The notes under the pieces: generated by a model | Databases searched by the model: none | Told to the model about the DNA's origin: nothing | What the model saw: only the letters and a program-made list of their open reading frames with translations | Position numbers and translations under genes: made by a program | Assembly (NCBI GenBank): GCA_002811675.1 | Contig: PDIM01000039.1 | Span: 1-31,329 of the forward strand | Direction: 5' to 3' | Length of the DNA stretch: 31,329 nucleotides | Origin: Ichthyosporea sp. XGB-2017a | Lineage: Eukaryota; Opisthokonta; Ichthyosporea | Shown: in pieces, positions 1-10,597 of the stretch | Layout of the letters: each line of letters starts with the position of its first letter | Numbering within the stretch: position 1 is the first letter of the stretch

Positions 1-2
1 AG

Positions 3-1463
3 AAAAATCCTCCTAAAGTTATTACTGCTCTTATTAGAACAAAGAGAGAGCTCGGAATTTCCAAAAATACATTAAGGAAGGTTATTCAATTGCAAAAAGA
101 GGACCCTGAGTTTGATTCACTTCCCAAAAGATTGCGCTCTGGTCAGGATCTAGATGAGTTAAAAAAGAGATATGAACCAAGGGGAATGGGTGCTGCGCTA
201 AATGAAGAGGTAGAGAGATATCACGTAGAGCCTGTTCCTGTGGTCGTAAAGCTGGCGCAAGACGCGGGTCAAATGGTGATGGTGTTACCAACCCATACAC
301 CATATCTAAACCCAATAGAGAAGGGGTGGTCCTTCTTGAAAAATACTCTAAGAAGCAAAAATAATTATGCGCCTGAAGGCATTCAGTTCAATATGTCACG
401 AATGCGAAAGGCTGTGAAAGAAATTGCTATAGATGTGCTTGCAGCCAAATTATGGGCTAAATTTGAAAACCTGCAAGCCATTCCGTATCGCAGGAAACTC
501 TTCGAGGCGGAAGCGGAGTGGAGCCTGACAAAAGAGCTCGAAAAATTGGATGAACAAATGGTACCAGAATATGGAGAGGCCTTGCAAGTCCAGGGCAATG
601 AATATGTACCTAAAGACTATGAAGAGTATGTTCAAACTTTGCAAATGTTATTTCGATTTAAGGATACAGAGGAAGAACAAGCATCTTCACAGACCATGGA
701 GTACTTGGTAGATGTATTACATGAGGAGCAAAGGGGCGAAGAAGGGCTCTCAAGCGAAAGCACAAAATGGTCAGTCGATAAGTTTTTAGGTCACATTTCC
801 AAAAGCAATGCGGTATCGAGGCTTGAAGCGGCACTTGGAAATAACTTGGCAGTAATAGAGCAAAATAGTGCAAGAAACGGGTGCTCGGGATCGGACGAGT
901 CTGATGATTCTGTATCGCAATCAGACTCCAATTCAATGTCAGACCATGACAGTGGCAAAGATAAAGGAGATATCCTTGAAGATCCTCAAGAAGACTTGTT
1001 TAAAAATTCAATATTTTCAGAAAGGTGTTTGGAATCTTTCTCTAAGGCTAATAAAGCATTATCATCAAGGCAATGCTGGCCATCTCAATTGACTATCGTA
1101 GACGAAGAAGATTTCAACATAGTTTTCCAAATTCGAAATAGCATTGTTGATGGATCTGTTATTGAACAGAGAGTTCATATAGAAAACTTAGATAACTTTC
1201 ACTGGGGCAATTATGTATTTGAAAACAGAAAAATACTTGCTGAAGAAATGCAAAATATTATTCTCAAAAATGGCTTCATGAGCCCTCTACTTGTAGCAAA
1301 GATTTGTTCCAAGATATTGTCTCCTAAGCATTTCATGGCCGATCCCAGCCAAAAGTTGCTATTTGACTACCAATTTTTGGACAAGTGGTATTATAATCTC
1401 CTGAATGTTCTGTTGGGAGACACAGCGCAGCTATTTTCTTCCCCGCATGCCTCCTGCCTGTAA
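3..1463 (+). pseudogene. DDE transposase-derived ORF, 5' end outside the window
   Basis: This frame is open from the left edge, so the N-terminus is missing. The first residues (RTKRELGISKNTLRKVIQ, nt 39-92) look like a helix-turn-helix. At nt 285-330 LPTHTPYLNPIEKGW matches the last catalytic block of IS630/Tc1-type DDE transposases, with E as the third acidic residue. Only about 65 codons separate the two, where this family normally has well over 100 carrying the first two catalytic Asp. An internal deletion or an unrecognised intron is therefore likely. After the DDE block comes an unusually long tail: a charged region, a Ser/Asp-rich acidic tract (nt 880-960), and a further domain that recurs in the inverted copy downstream. 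The frame ends at 1463 while similar coding continues in the next frame. I infer a non-functional transposon relic. The DDE block is clear; the rest of the protein is unassigned. Confidence 0.6.
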
Positions 1464-1763
1464 TTGCGTTGCCATCAGGTTTGAAACAAACACAAAAACA
1501 TGGTCTATCGCTGGTAACTGTAAACATACAGCATCTCATAATCCAATTAGCGTTATGCTGGAAAAATTTTATGCCTTACTTGAACTCGCTCCTGAAGACT
1601 ATGGGGAGCAATTGCTTCTTAACAATATTTACAGCCCATTGCAAGAGTGCCTTGTGCCACTTTGCTCTACACTGCAAGTGCTGGATAAGATTTATCCTGA
1701 GCAATTTCCAAAACAACAAGAAACTCAGAAGCAAATTTCACTCTCCCTTGCGAATGTCTTCTC
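832..1763 (+). repeat. Left arm of a large imperfect inverted repeat
   Basis: This stretch of the transposon ORF recurs in reverse complement at 1986-2741. Long runs are nearly identical by eye, for example nt 1405-1600 against 2130-2326 (minus). The arms are separated by a 222-bp spacer (1764-1985) that shows no repeat of its own, so the region could fold into a very long hairpin. The left arm is the more complete one: it keeps nt 1019-1177, which the right arm lacks. Confidence 0.85.
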
Positions 1764-2103
1764 TCTATGCAACAGAATACAGAAGCTCTCGCGATACTAC
1801 TCAGTAAAGTTCAGGCAAGGTAAGGATCTTAAATGTCAGTTACCGCTTCCGTGTACTGAGGGGAAAAGTCAGGCAGAATGCTTGCCCCAACTCGAATTGT
1901 TTCCTCTCGAAGCAAATGGTCATTGCGGCCCATTATCCATCTTCAATGTTGGCTTTGACTCCTGCAATTGGGCCCAAAAGGGAAGGAGAAGACATTCGCA
2001 AGGGAGAGTGAAATTGGCTTTTGACTTTCTTGTTTTTTTGGAAATTGCTCAGGATAAATCTTATCTAGCACTTGACTCGAGGCACTCTTGCAATGGGCTG
2101 TAA
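1405..2103 (+). pseudogene. Frame-shifted continuation of the transposon ORF
   Basis: Around nt 1436-1450 protein-like coding moves from the frame of the upstream ORF to the next frame and continues with MPPACNCVAIRFETNTKTWS and a leucine-rich helical stretch (EKFYALLELAPEDYGEQLLL). The same switch is present in the inverted copy at 1986-2741 on the minus strand. The frame break is therefore older than the duplication, or reflects a spliced or shifted expression mode. Coding character fades in the spacer between the inverted arms, and the last part (after about nt 1986) is simply the inverted arm read backwards. I do not recognise the domain. Confidence 0.4.
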
Positions 2104-2741
2104 ATGTTGCTAAGAAGCAATTGCTCCCATAGTCTTCAGGAGCGAGTTCAAGTAAGGCATAAAATTTTTCCAGCATAACGCTAAGTGGATTATGAGATGC
2201 AGTATGCTTACAGTTACCAACGATAGACCATGTTTTTGTGTTAGTTTCAAACCTGATGGCAACGCAATTACAGGCAGGAGGCATGCGGGTAAGAAAATAG
2301 CTGCGCTGTGTCTCCCAACAGAACATTCAGGAGATTATAATACCACTTGTCTAAAAATTGGTATTCAAATACCAACTTTTGGCTGGGATCAGCCATGAAA
2401 TGCTTAGGAGACAATATCTTGGAACAAATCTTTGCTACAAGTAGAGGGCTCATGAAGCCATTTTTGAGAATAATATTTTGCATTTCTTCAGCAAGTATTT
2501 TTCTGTTTTCAAATACATAATTGCCCCAGTGAAAGTTATCTAAGTTTTCTATATGAAAATATTGAATTTTTAAACGAGTCTTCTTGAGGATCTTCAAGGG
2601 TATCTCCTTTATCCTTGCCACTGTCATGGTCTGACATTGAATTGGAGTCTGATTGCAATACAGAATCATCAGACTCGTCCGATCCCGAGCACCTGTTTCT
2701 TTCACTTTTTTGCTCTATTACTGCCAAGTTATTTCCAAGTG
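1986..2741 (-). repeat. Right arm of the inverted repeat, internally deleted
   Basis: This is the reverse complement of nt 832-1763. Two deletions relative to the left arm are visible. About 158 bp (left-arm nt 1019-1177) are missing, with the junction lying in a short shared TTCA. About 23 bp near left-arm nt 1650-1675 are also missing. Scattered substitutions give a few amino-acid differences. The minus-strand frame 2705-2268 still reads the same domain through both junction sides but out of the original frame. The arm ends exactly where the forward-oriented fragment at 2744 begins. Confidence 0.85.
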
Positions 2742-2743
2742 CC

Positions 2744-2942
2744 TATTTTCAGAAAAGTGTTTGGAATCTTTCTCTAAGGCTAACAAAGCATTATCATCAA
2801 GGCAATGCTGGCCATCTCAATTGACTATCGTAGACGAAGAAGATTTCAACTTAGTTTTTCAAATTCGAAATAGCATTGTTGATGGATCTGTTATTGAACA
2901 AAGTGTTCATATAGAAAACTTAGATAACTTTCACCGGGGCAA
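2744..2942 (+). repeat. Relocated forward copy of transposon nt 1012-1210
   Basis: The sequence is a near-identical direct repeat of left-arm nt 1012-1210, including the coding of CWPSQLTIVDEEDFN. It covers the very segment that is missing from the right inverted arm, but lies at that arm's outer end and in the opposite orientation. This points to a rearrangement with inversion and not to independent insertion. Confidence 0.85.
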
Positions 2943-2990
2943 GAAGAACAAGCATCTTCACAGACCATGGAGAACTTGGTAGATGTACTA
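2943..2990 (+). repeat. Short forward copy of transposon nt 672-719
   Basis: Forty-eight bases match left-copy nt 672-719 with three or four mismatches, joined directly to the preceding fragment. Homology to the element is not clear after about 2990. A weak resemblance of 2993-3021 to nt 779-830 with a gap is possible but not convincing. Confidence 0.75.
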
Positions 2991-3598
2991 TAAATAAGCT
3001 TTTGCGGTGGCGCGGTTTAAGCGTTGTGTCCTGTCTCTTTTGGAGTTTGGGACCTCTTGTTCATCATTATCTATATCTTCAACCATTTCGAACACTATGA
3101 ATCACAACATGCAGCTCAAAAAGCTACAATCAACTTGCTACGACAAACACAGACGCCCCAGATCGGAGATCTTCAACAGAAAAAGATTACACTCAAAGCC
3201 ACTTGAGAAGACTCAAACGCGAATTTCTGTTTCATTAAATTGGCAGGTGGCCAAGTGTCCGACTCGGGACTGCAAAACAAACCCCTTGGGGCCTCGATCA
3301 AACACAGACATAGGGAATAGGGATGGTGGATCACATGTCACTCCTTGTGTCCCCAATAATTATTGGCAATTGGGTGGTGGGGGCGGGGCCCGGGTAGGGT
3401 TATGGCCTGAAGTGGGGATTGGGGGAGATATTATACACTATGTCCATAATAGTCCAAGCTGCTATTGTTATTATAAGACTGGCCGGCTATACTTGATCCG
3501 TGAGCCTATAGTCTTGTATTGCTGTGGATTTAGATTGATTAGTCTCTTCCAGATTAGAAGAAGAAGAAGTAGTTCAAGTAGAAAAACAAACAGGAAAA
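2991..3598. other. Intergenic region upstream of DLD
   Basis: About 600 bp lie between the transposon debris and the DLD start codon. Short open frames run across it (3024-3206 and 3007-3624, plus strand), but neither resembles a known protein, and the longer one simply runs out of frame into the DLD start. A G-rich run lies at 3372-3430. No TATA box is obvious. The DLD 5' leader and promoter should lie here. Confidence 0.5.
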
Positions 3599-5101
3599 AT
3601 GTTGGCAGTGAGAAATATTATTAGCAGGCCAGCCGTAAGACTGAGTAGTATGGGCACGAGGTCAGTGTCCGCTGCCATGTACAGCACCGGTAACGGAGAT
3701 TATGACTTGGCTGTTGTCGGAGGAGGGCCAGGAGGTTATGTAGCTGCAATCAAAGCTGCTCAACTTGGGTTGAAAACCGTGTGTATTGAAAAGAGAGGAA
3801 AACTTGGAGGCACTTGTTTGAACGTGGGATGTATTCCTTCCAAAGCTTTGTTGAACAGCAGTCACCATTACCATAACGCCCACCACGACTTCAAGAGATT
3901 GGGAATTAACTGTGACAACTTGAGCGTCGATCTTAATGCTATGATGGCAACCAAAGATAAGGCAGTCGGAGACTTGACCAGTGGTATTGAATACCTCTTC
4001 AAAAAGAATGGTGTTGATTATGTTGTGGGACACGGTACCCTTACCGGGCCCCAAGATATTGATGTTGCTTTGAACAAGGGCGGAAATCAGTCCGTGAAAG
4101 CTTCCAAGATCTTACTTGCCACTGGTTCCGAGGTCACTCCGTTTCCCGGAATTGACATTGATGAAAAAACCATTGTTTCCTCCACTGGTGCATTGTCCCT
4201 TTCTAAGATTCCAGAGAAGATGGTAGTTATCGGCGGTGGTGTCATTGGTTTGGAATTGGGATCTGTTTGGGCCCGTCTGGGTGCTGAAGTTACCGTTGTT
4301 GAATTCCTTGGAAGCATTGGTGGCGTTGGTATTGACGCTGAAGTGGCCAAAAACTTTCAGAAGATTTTGACTAAGCAAGGAATGAAGTTCAAGCTGAACA
4401 CTAAAGTGATGGGCGCAGAAAAGAACGGGGATCAAGTTACAGTGAAGGTTGAGGCTGCTAAGGGAGGTAAAGCTGAGGAATTGTCCTGCGATGCTCTCCT
4501 TGTCAGTATTGGAAGACGCCCATACACGGAAAACTTGGGACTTGACAAGGTTGGTGTGAAGATGGACAACCGTGGTCGCGTAGAAATCAACTCAAACTGG
4601 CAGACTAATGTCCCATCTATCTTTGCCATTGGAGACATTGTTGAAGGGCCTATGCTTGCCCACAAAGCGGAAGACGAAGGTATTGTGTGCGTTGAAAACA
4701 TGTGCGGAAGTAAAGGACACGTAGATTACAATTGTGTTCCCAGCGTTGTCTACACTCATCCTGAAGTCGCTTGGGTTGGAAAGAGCGAAGATGATCTCAA
4801 GAAAGAAGGTATTGAATACACTGTTGGAAAATTCGGTATGGCTGCAAATAGCCGTGCGAAGACTAGCGGAGAAACCGATGGTTTTGTAAAGGTCCTAGGA
4901 GATAAGAAGACTGATAGAATCCTTGGAGTTCACATGATTAACGCTAGTGCCGGAGAACTTATTAATGAGGCCGCCCTTGCAATGGAATACGGAGCTAGTT
5001 GCGAAGATATGGCCCGCGTCTGTCATGCTCACCCCACACAAGCCGAGGCCCTTCGTGAAGCCGCCTTGACCGCCTACTGCGGAAAACCAATCAACTCGTA
5101 A
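3599..5101 (+). CDS. DLD: Dihydrolipoyl dehydrogenase, mitochondrial (E3 subunit)
   Basis: This FAD enzyme reoxidises dihydrolipoamide with NAD+ in the pyruvate, 2-oxoglutarate and branched-chain dehydrogenase complexes and in the glycine cleavage system. The 500-residue intronless product has the family's usual length. Residues 1-30 are rich in Arg and Ser with no acidic residue, as in a mitochondrial targeting peptide. GGGPGG at 41-46 binds FAD. The redox disulfide is C73-C78 in [13 protein letters not shown]. The NAD-binding fold starts near [14 protein letters not shown], and [19 protein letters not shown] is the second FAD contact. HAHPTQAE near the C-terminus carries the catalytic His-Glu pair. 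The ATG follows an A-rich leader (AAAAATG) and opens directly into the targeting peptide. The gene converges on the TatD gene with 191 bp between stop codons. All key residues are present and I see no sign of damage. Confidence 0.98.
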   Translation: MLAVRNIISRPAVRLSSMGTRSVSAAMYSTGNGDYDLAVVGGGPGGYVAAIKAAQLGLKTVCIEKRGKLGGTCLNVGCIPSKALLNSSHHYHNAHHDFKRLGINCDNLSVDLNAMMATKDKAVGDLTSGIEYLFKKNGVDYVVGHGTLTGPQDIDVALNKGGNQSVKASKILLATGSEVTPFPGIDIDEKTIVSSTGALSLSKIPEKMVVIGGGVIGLELGSVWARLGAEVTVVEFLGSIGGVGIDAEVAKNFQKILTKQGMKFKLNTKVMGAEKNGDQVTVKVEAAKGGKAEELSCDALLVSIGRRPYTENLGLDKVGVKMDNRGRVEINSNWQTNVPSIFAIGDIVEGPMLAHKAEDEGIVCVENMCGSKGHVDYNCVPSVVYTHPEVAWVGKSEDDLKKEGIEYTVGKFGMAANSRAKTSGETDGFVKVLGDKKTDRILGVHMINASAGELINEAALAMEYGASCEDMARVCHAHPTQAEALREAALTAYCGKPINS

Positions 5102-5232
5102 TTTTATTTGTGTATATTGAATGTCAAAATTAATACAGAAAGCCAGCTGGGACGCTTTTGGTATTGAAGCGTTGTTGTTTGTCAACACAGCTAATATCAA
5201 GGGGCTTTTGAAAAGTCTGCGTAAGTTTGGTG

Positions 5233-5254
5233 AATAAACATTATAGCTTTTATT
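5233..5254. terminator. Interleaved polyadenylation signals of DLD and the TatD gene
   Basis: AATAAA at 5233-5238 on the plus strand lies 132 bp after the DLD stop. AATAAA on the minus strand at 5254-5249 lies 39 bp after the TatD stop. If used, both transcripts would end within the same few dozen bases, and their 3' ends would overlap in antisense. These are consensus matches only; cleavage sites are not known. Confidence 0.5.
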
Positions 5255-5292
5255 TTGATAGCTACCAGCATGTAAATGTGTATTGTGCATTA

Positions 5293-6566
5293 TTAATTGT
5301 CAGGAAAGAAAACTTGCATTGTGTTTCTGTAAACAACGTCACACATTTCTTCCAAATTTTCAATCTCTTTAACCCCAGCCACCACTTCAGCAACCTGAAC
5401 AATTGTAGCAGGTTCATTACGCCCTTTGACCATACAACCTTCTTCGAAACGTTCTTTCTTTTTGCTCACAAAGTCAGTTTTTACGTATTTTTTGCTAGCA
5501 TGGGTATTGCGAATATCACACCAGGGAGCGTCTAGAGAAATGGAAAGTGAGATTTCGAATAAATATCATCAATACTATTGAATCAACTTCTCAAATATAT
5601 CGAGCAAAAGAGTTACCTGTTTCAAACATTATCCTCTCTAGAGGAATATTCTTGACAACTTGCAGATTTTCTTCTGTTTTCAATGAGCAACCGTTAATTC
5701 CAATGTACAACCCTTCAAAACACGTCAATAAGTTAATACACGTTGAGTTAATCATATCGCACATATCATATGCAAACAGAGTGGGGACCTACCCATGTCA
5801 AGAAGAGCGGCAGCTTCTTCCGCTGTCCCACTAAAAGAATGGACAACACCTTCCCTGAACCTGTGACGATTACGTCTTGTAATATCTGCGAAATCAGTCC
5901 CTGTATTTCTGCAATGTAAAAACAGAGGAAGTCCGGTTGCTTCAGCAATATCAAATTGCTTCTCGAAGTTCTTCTTCTGTTGTTCAACAGGGCAAAACTG
6001 GAGTCGGTCGTAGTCAAGTCCAAACTCTCCAACAGCTACAATTTTCCGACTACCACTTCCATTAGCCTCTTTAATTAAGCTATGTATACTCTTAAAGTAG
6101 CTATCGGGGCCTTCTGGGTGGGAATCCGGCTCTGAGCATCGAGTTGGATGGCATCCTGCTGTAGAATATAAACAATCTGGCAAGATGATTTTTTGTTTAA
6201 AGCAAGAAAACAAGTTGTTAGCGGAGTTTGCAACACCAGGAACTAAGTTACATTGATATAAAAGACATACCATGCTCTTTAGCTACTTCTAGAGCTTGCC
6301 TACTATCTTCTAAAGAACCCCCAGTAACTATCATGCGCTCCATGCCTCGAGAAGCAGCCCGTTTTAACATATCCACAAAATCATCTGGCGCGAATCAATA
6401 TTGAGCAAGAGAATGACAATAAGTTAAAAGCAGAACACTAAACACTAACAAACACTCCACCAATAATGCTTTCATTGCATAACCAACCTCTGTGTGCTTG
6501 TTTCCCCCTATAAACCCCCTTAAACACGGGGTCTGTGAGATTAACACCAATATCTACGAACTTCAT
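5293..6566 (-). CDS. TATDN1: TatD-family deoxyribonuclease (TATDN1-like), five exons
   Basis: This is a metal-dependent DNase of the TatD amidohydrolase-like TIM-barrel family, linked to DNA degradation in apoptosis and repair. Exons on the minus strand are 6566-6488, 6384-6271, 6176-5793, 5712-5617 and 5531-5293. They join to a 303-residue protein, close to the usual TATDN1 length. The four introns (103, 94, 80 and 85 nt) all begin GT, end AG and split a codon after its first base. Family motifs appear in order: [13 protein letters not shown] at the N-terminus, [25 protein letters not shown] (metal-binding Glu), [24 protein letters not shown] and ETDAPW (metal-binding Asp). Splice sites were placed so that these motifs read continuously. 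The start ATG immediately precedes the first conserved strand. The MFS gene lies 211 bp upstream on the same strand. Confidence 0.93.
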
Positions 6567-6777
6567 CCTTTACGTCAAAGGCAGCTGTGGGTGTGCAAGG
6601 AAGACTGGAGTTGTACTTAAATCTGGTGAACAATAAACACCAAAGACAGCTGAGAGCTATTATAACCCGCTGCCGGTGGAGTGAATGAATGAGCACACCT
6701 ATACACCCTCTCTGCTGAGCCGGAGTCATTAGCGGTTTAGCTAGCTATGTACTTTATTTGACACTGTTTTTTACAAG

Positions 6778-8295
6778 TCACAATGAACCGTCACCAACAA
6801 AGGCTTCGTCCAACAGACAAGAAGAAGATTCAGGAATCATAGTTTTCATATTGTTTTCTACAGGAGGAGTTATGTTTGCCATAAAGAGGCACGAAAATAG
6901 ACCAAGAAGACCCCCGGCAAGAAATGGTAAGGCATGAGGGTAAGACAAGAGTTTGAGTGATTGCCAATCAATGGTTGTGTCATAGAGTACGCCCCCAATA
7001 AATGGGCCAATTGTTCGAGCCAAGGCACCAAAGGCACGCCTTGCTCCCAGTACACAGCCAAAATTATCCTCGTTTGTGTACAGGCAGGCAATGACTGACA
7101 GGCCTGGAAAAAGGATACCTTGGGAGATTGCCATCAGAAGCAGGCAAAAATAGGCCGAGACTTCGCTACTAATGTAAGGGATGACTCCAATGCCAGCTCC
7201 GCACAGAAGGCAAGACCATTTCAGGCATTCCTTTGTTCCCAAAGCTTTGTCAATGCGATGGAACACAAATATCTCCACCACAATCATCGCCATGCCGTAG
7301 ATGGCAAACATAAGACCTGCATATGAGACGGCAATATCAAACTTCTCTTTCAGGAAAAGTACAACTGTGGTCTCCATGATCACAAAGACCATTGAGGTAA
7401 GAAAGGTAGTCATGTAAACTGCGATCAAATCGAAGGTGAATAGTATTTTCAATTTAAATAATATGGGGCTGCTCCACGCTGATGTTTGCCCGCTTTTCTG
7501 TGTTCTCATTGGAACACAGCACCAATGATTTTCCGAATGCTGACATTCCCCTGATTGGAGCTGTATGGTTTGTTCTTTGGAGAGATTTAAAGAGTACTTG
7601 GTTGTTTCGCACTCTTTAAAATACCGGAAAGCAAATAGAGTGTTTAGCACACAAGCTGCCGACGCCAGAAAGGATGCTGCATGAAATCCTCTATGTACAT
7701 CAAGAATATTCCCCATAAAAGACCCAATGACAGGCCCTGCAATAAATCCAAGTCCACAAGCACCTCCCAAACGACCAATATGTTTTGGCCTTTCAGACAC
7801 CGTTGTGCAGTCTGAGATATAGGCAGAACATATTCCTGCAGAGCTTGCAAAGAAGCCTGCTAAACCTCTTGTTAAAAGGAGAGTATTTACACTGTTGCTG
7901 AGACCTGTCAAAAAGAAAAACACAGCAGATCCAAAAAGCGAAACAATTAATATGGGTTTCCTTCCCAGAGAATCCGAAAGGCAGCCGAATACAAATGACC
8001 CAAGAAGTTGTCCCCCAGAGAAGCTGCCAACAATTAATCCGAAGGCAAGTCCATCGGGGCCATCTGTGCTAATTTCTTTGAAATAGTAAGGTAGTAAAGG
8101 GAATAATAAACCGAATCCCGCAAAGTCTATAAAGGCCGTTACATATATAATGTAAAACGATCCCAAATATCCAGAACCCTTATTGAACCTGTGCACTCTC
8201 GCGATCCCATCACCTTCCTGCTGAACGTTGACAGAGCAGTGCCCCTCTTCATTAATCAAAAGGGAATCACTTTCGCGTGAAGTTCTTCCTATCAT
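6778..8295 (-). CDS. Major facilitator superfamily transporter (drug:H+ antiporter type)
   Basis: This is a 505-residue polytopic membrane protein with about 12 hydrophobic segments in two sets of six, split by a polar loop (KECETTKYSLNLSKEQTIQ and onward). GCLSDSLGRKP after the second segment is the MFS motif A. GFIAGPVIGSFMG in segment five is the motif C that marks proton antiporters of the DHA1/tetracycline-efflux type. The sequence around YISDCT..ERPKHIGRLGGACG resembles TetA/MFSD10-like members. The C-terminal half repeats the pattern at GARRAFGALARTIGPFIGG. The substrate cannot be read from the sequence. The first in-frame ATG is at 8295; codons upstream (to a TTG at 8331) have no ATG. 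A minus-strand AATAAA lies at 6758-6753, 20 bp past the stop. No intron is seen. Confidence 0.9.
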   Translation of the reverse strand: MIGRTSRESDSLLINEEGHCSVNVQQEGDGIARVHRFNKGSGYLGSFYIIYVTAFIDFAGFGLLFPLLPYYFKEISTDGPDGLAFGLIVGSFSGGQLLGSFVFGCLSDSLGRKPILIVSLFGSAVFFFLTGLSNSVNTLLLTRGLAGFFASSAGICSAYISDCTTVSERPKHIGRLGGACGLGFIAGPVIGSFMGNILDVHRGFHAASFLASAACVLNTLFAFRYFKECETTKYSLNLSKEQTIQLQSGECQHSENHWCCVPMRTQKSGQTSAWSSPILFKLKILFTFDLIAVYMTTFLTSMVFVIMETTVVLFLKEKFDIAVSYAGLMFAIYGMAMIVVEIFVFHRIDKALGTKECLKWSCLLCGAGIGVIPYISSEVSAYFCLLLMAISQGILFPGLSVIACLYTNEDNFGCVLGARRAFGALARTIGPFIGGVLYDTTIDWQSLKLLSYPHALPFLAGGLLGLFSCLFMANITPPVENNMKTMIPESSSCLLDEAFVGDGSL

Positions 8296-8580
8296 TACTA
8301 TTACTAGCTTCCATTGAAGTTGTTCAATCAACCAAACAGCAGCAGATCAATGCTGTTCTTCTTGACTGCACTCCAGGGAACCCTTTTTCTATCGTTAACT
8401 ACAAGCTTGACCTTATTGGTTGAGGATTGGTGAGGAGAACAGGGAATCACTGCAGTTCAGTTCCAATAGGTGGCCATTAATCTTTACAATAAAATAATAT
8501 AATTTAAATTCATGACTACAGTAATAATTATTCAAGCTGTAACTATTAATAAATATCTATGGAATGTGCGGTGTGCCATA

Positions 8581-8595
8581 TAAATAAATAAATAA
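8581..8595. repeat. (TAAA)n microsatellite
   Basis: Short tetranucleotide run (TAAATAAATAAATAA) in the intergenic region upstream of the MFS gene. It has no evident function. Confidence 0.8.
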
Positions 8596-8698
8596 TTTAG
8601 GGGCGGCCAATGAGGGGCTGCCCAGTGCCCACTCCTGCACTCTGCAGACTGCAGCAGTCCCGCCACTTATCCATGACAGTTGGCAGTTAGCATCTCCC

Positions 8699-8718
8699 AA
8701 TGAATGAATGAATGAATG
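8699..8718. repeat. (AATG)n microsatellite
   Basis: Five tandem AATG units. A weaker GTAAGTAAGTAG run lies 180 bp further right. These are slippage-type simple repeats. Confidence 0.85.
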
Positions 8719-10590
8719 CCTTGTCCCCGTCCTCAGGTCATGACAACTCGAGGAAGAATGGAGCTTTCAATCTTCCTGGCCATGCATATCTCAGCTAGGC
8801 TAAGGTAGGAACGACCCACTATGGTATGCACCCGCAGACAGGTACAGAAAACACAGGTTACAGCTGCTCGTCTGCTCGTCAGTAAGTAAGTAGAGTCACG
8901 GCGCGATGTAAATGGAAAAATCTTCAGTTGTGCATTAAACATGTCCCTTTGACTCATCAATTTGAGCCAAGCAGCCAGCTCTTTACATCCTTTTCTGGAT
9001 ATTTTGTATTCGATCGACCGTTATTTGATATGGGCTTTGGCATATGTCCTCGACGGATATGGAGCACTATCTGCCCTGAGGGTGTAAATTACTTGCTATG
9101 GTGACATATTACTTTCAGTCAAATAACTCTCCTCAGATCTTCAACTTTCATGTGTGAGAGAATTGAAGGTGGGGATATAAGCCAAAGGCTCCTTTTCTCG
9201 AGGCATTGCATAAACAACCCCTCTGGCTTCCCACATGCATGATCCACTGAACTAGTCGTAGATACAGCTATTCCTCTTATCGTATATGTCCGATTTATAG
9301 TATTCCGAAGACTGTATTCATGGTCGAAATTTCTTAGATACATGCTTTTGCACAGAGACATACTAATTTGGCCTATAATGTTGTTTTGCCATCTTTTTCA
9401 AACAGAGGTAGCAGGCAAGGAGTGTCAGCCCCGACTATGAAGCTGGAGTGCCTGTGTAAAAGGCATACTTTTACCTCAATGCGAATCCCTGGTTTCCGCA
9501 CACCTTTCTTATCTGGCAGCCACCTTGTACTCGGGGCGGTCGCTGCAGGCTTCGGGATGTAGCTGCTGTAACCTGATACGTACGAGAACTCTGCTCAATG
9601 CAATTTGAAGACTGCCTTGTGTAGATATGAAGAAGGAAGTGAAGAGACGCATAATTTGTAATACACAGGACTGTTTAAGTTATCTTGTTTGCTTTACCAT
9701 ATTAGTTACTTCCCGAAACAGGTGGAAAAGTGCCAATTAAGGGCAAACTGCTGTTCTTCCGGCTTTTCAGGCTTTGCCTCCACTCGTTGCATGAACTATG
9801 GGAGAAAGGTTGACATTTCTAATTTAAGCAGCTAACGTGACAAATTAAGACTTAAGAGAAAAATGATGATCAGCGAAAAAAAAATACTACAGTTCGCTCT
9901 ATGATAGCGAGGATCTATGTAGCGCCTCATGCAGATGGGCTTTTTTTTCACGTCGTACATAAAACTGTGCAGAATTAAGTAGATAAGCTATCTTTCTAGG
10001 GCACGACGTTTGCAAACTATTCAACTTTGGTTTGCATGCACACAGCGCCTAGTCCGCGATCGATCACGATTCATCATGAAATATCACACCATCGACTATC
10101 TCTGACCCGGGCTGCAAATTACTCCTCATGAATAATATCCGTCATCCGCGAGAGTGGGGAGTCGGAGTAATCTACAGACTTATATATTACTGTAGTACAA
10201 TCCCATTGCAGAGACATGGCCGTACGTCTGACTCATTTTCACTCAAGTTCACACAGCTAGGTGCTATCTAGTTTAATTATGGGAAATGATCTGGACGTAC
10301 TCAATACTCAATGTCCCTATAGCTGGCTATAGTACAACAAGCTGTAATTATATATGGTAGTTTTTTATTCATAAAATTCTGGTTATCATAATTGGGTGTA
10401 AATTCGAAATGAAAACCGGTTTTTGGACCTTGTGTGGGAAGGGGAGGGGTCCATAGATAGGCATAGTGAAGGTAACCCGGGGGATCGTAAACTGGTTTGA
10501 TAATATATATATCTCTGCACATCCCGTGACCCATATATTGGCTTAATTTCCAATAATGATATTATATATGGCCTATGACTGAAGGCTCAC

Positions 10591-10597
10591 TATATAA
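10591..10597 (+). promoter_or_regulatory. Candidate TATA box of the proline dehydrogenase gene
   Basis: TATATAA lies 114 bp upstream of the ATG in otherwise mixed sequence (CTCACTATATAACTACAAG). The distance fits a leader of about 80-90 nt. The surrounding DNA is AT-rich and contains other TATATAT strings, so this is a consensus match only. Confidence 0.4.

Noticed and set aside
1943-2326. 127-codon minus-strand frame resembling a protein
   Set aside because: It is the inverted transposon arm read in its own sense and carries the same frame break and deletions. It is already covered as a repeat and is not a separate gene.
3007-3624. 205-codon plus-strand frame before DLD
   Set aside because: It overlaps the DLD start in another frame, has irregular composition, and shows no motif. 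It is better explained as leader or intergenic sequence.
9119-9361. 80-codon minus-strand frame in the large gap
   Set aside because: Length is within chance expectation and no family, splice context or repeat supports it.
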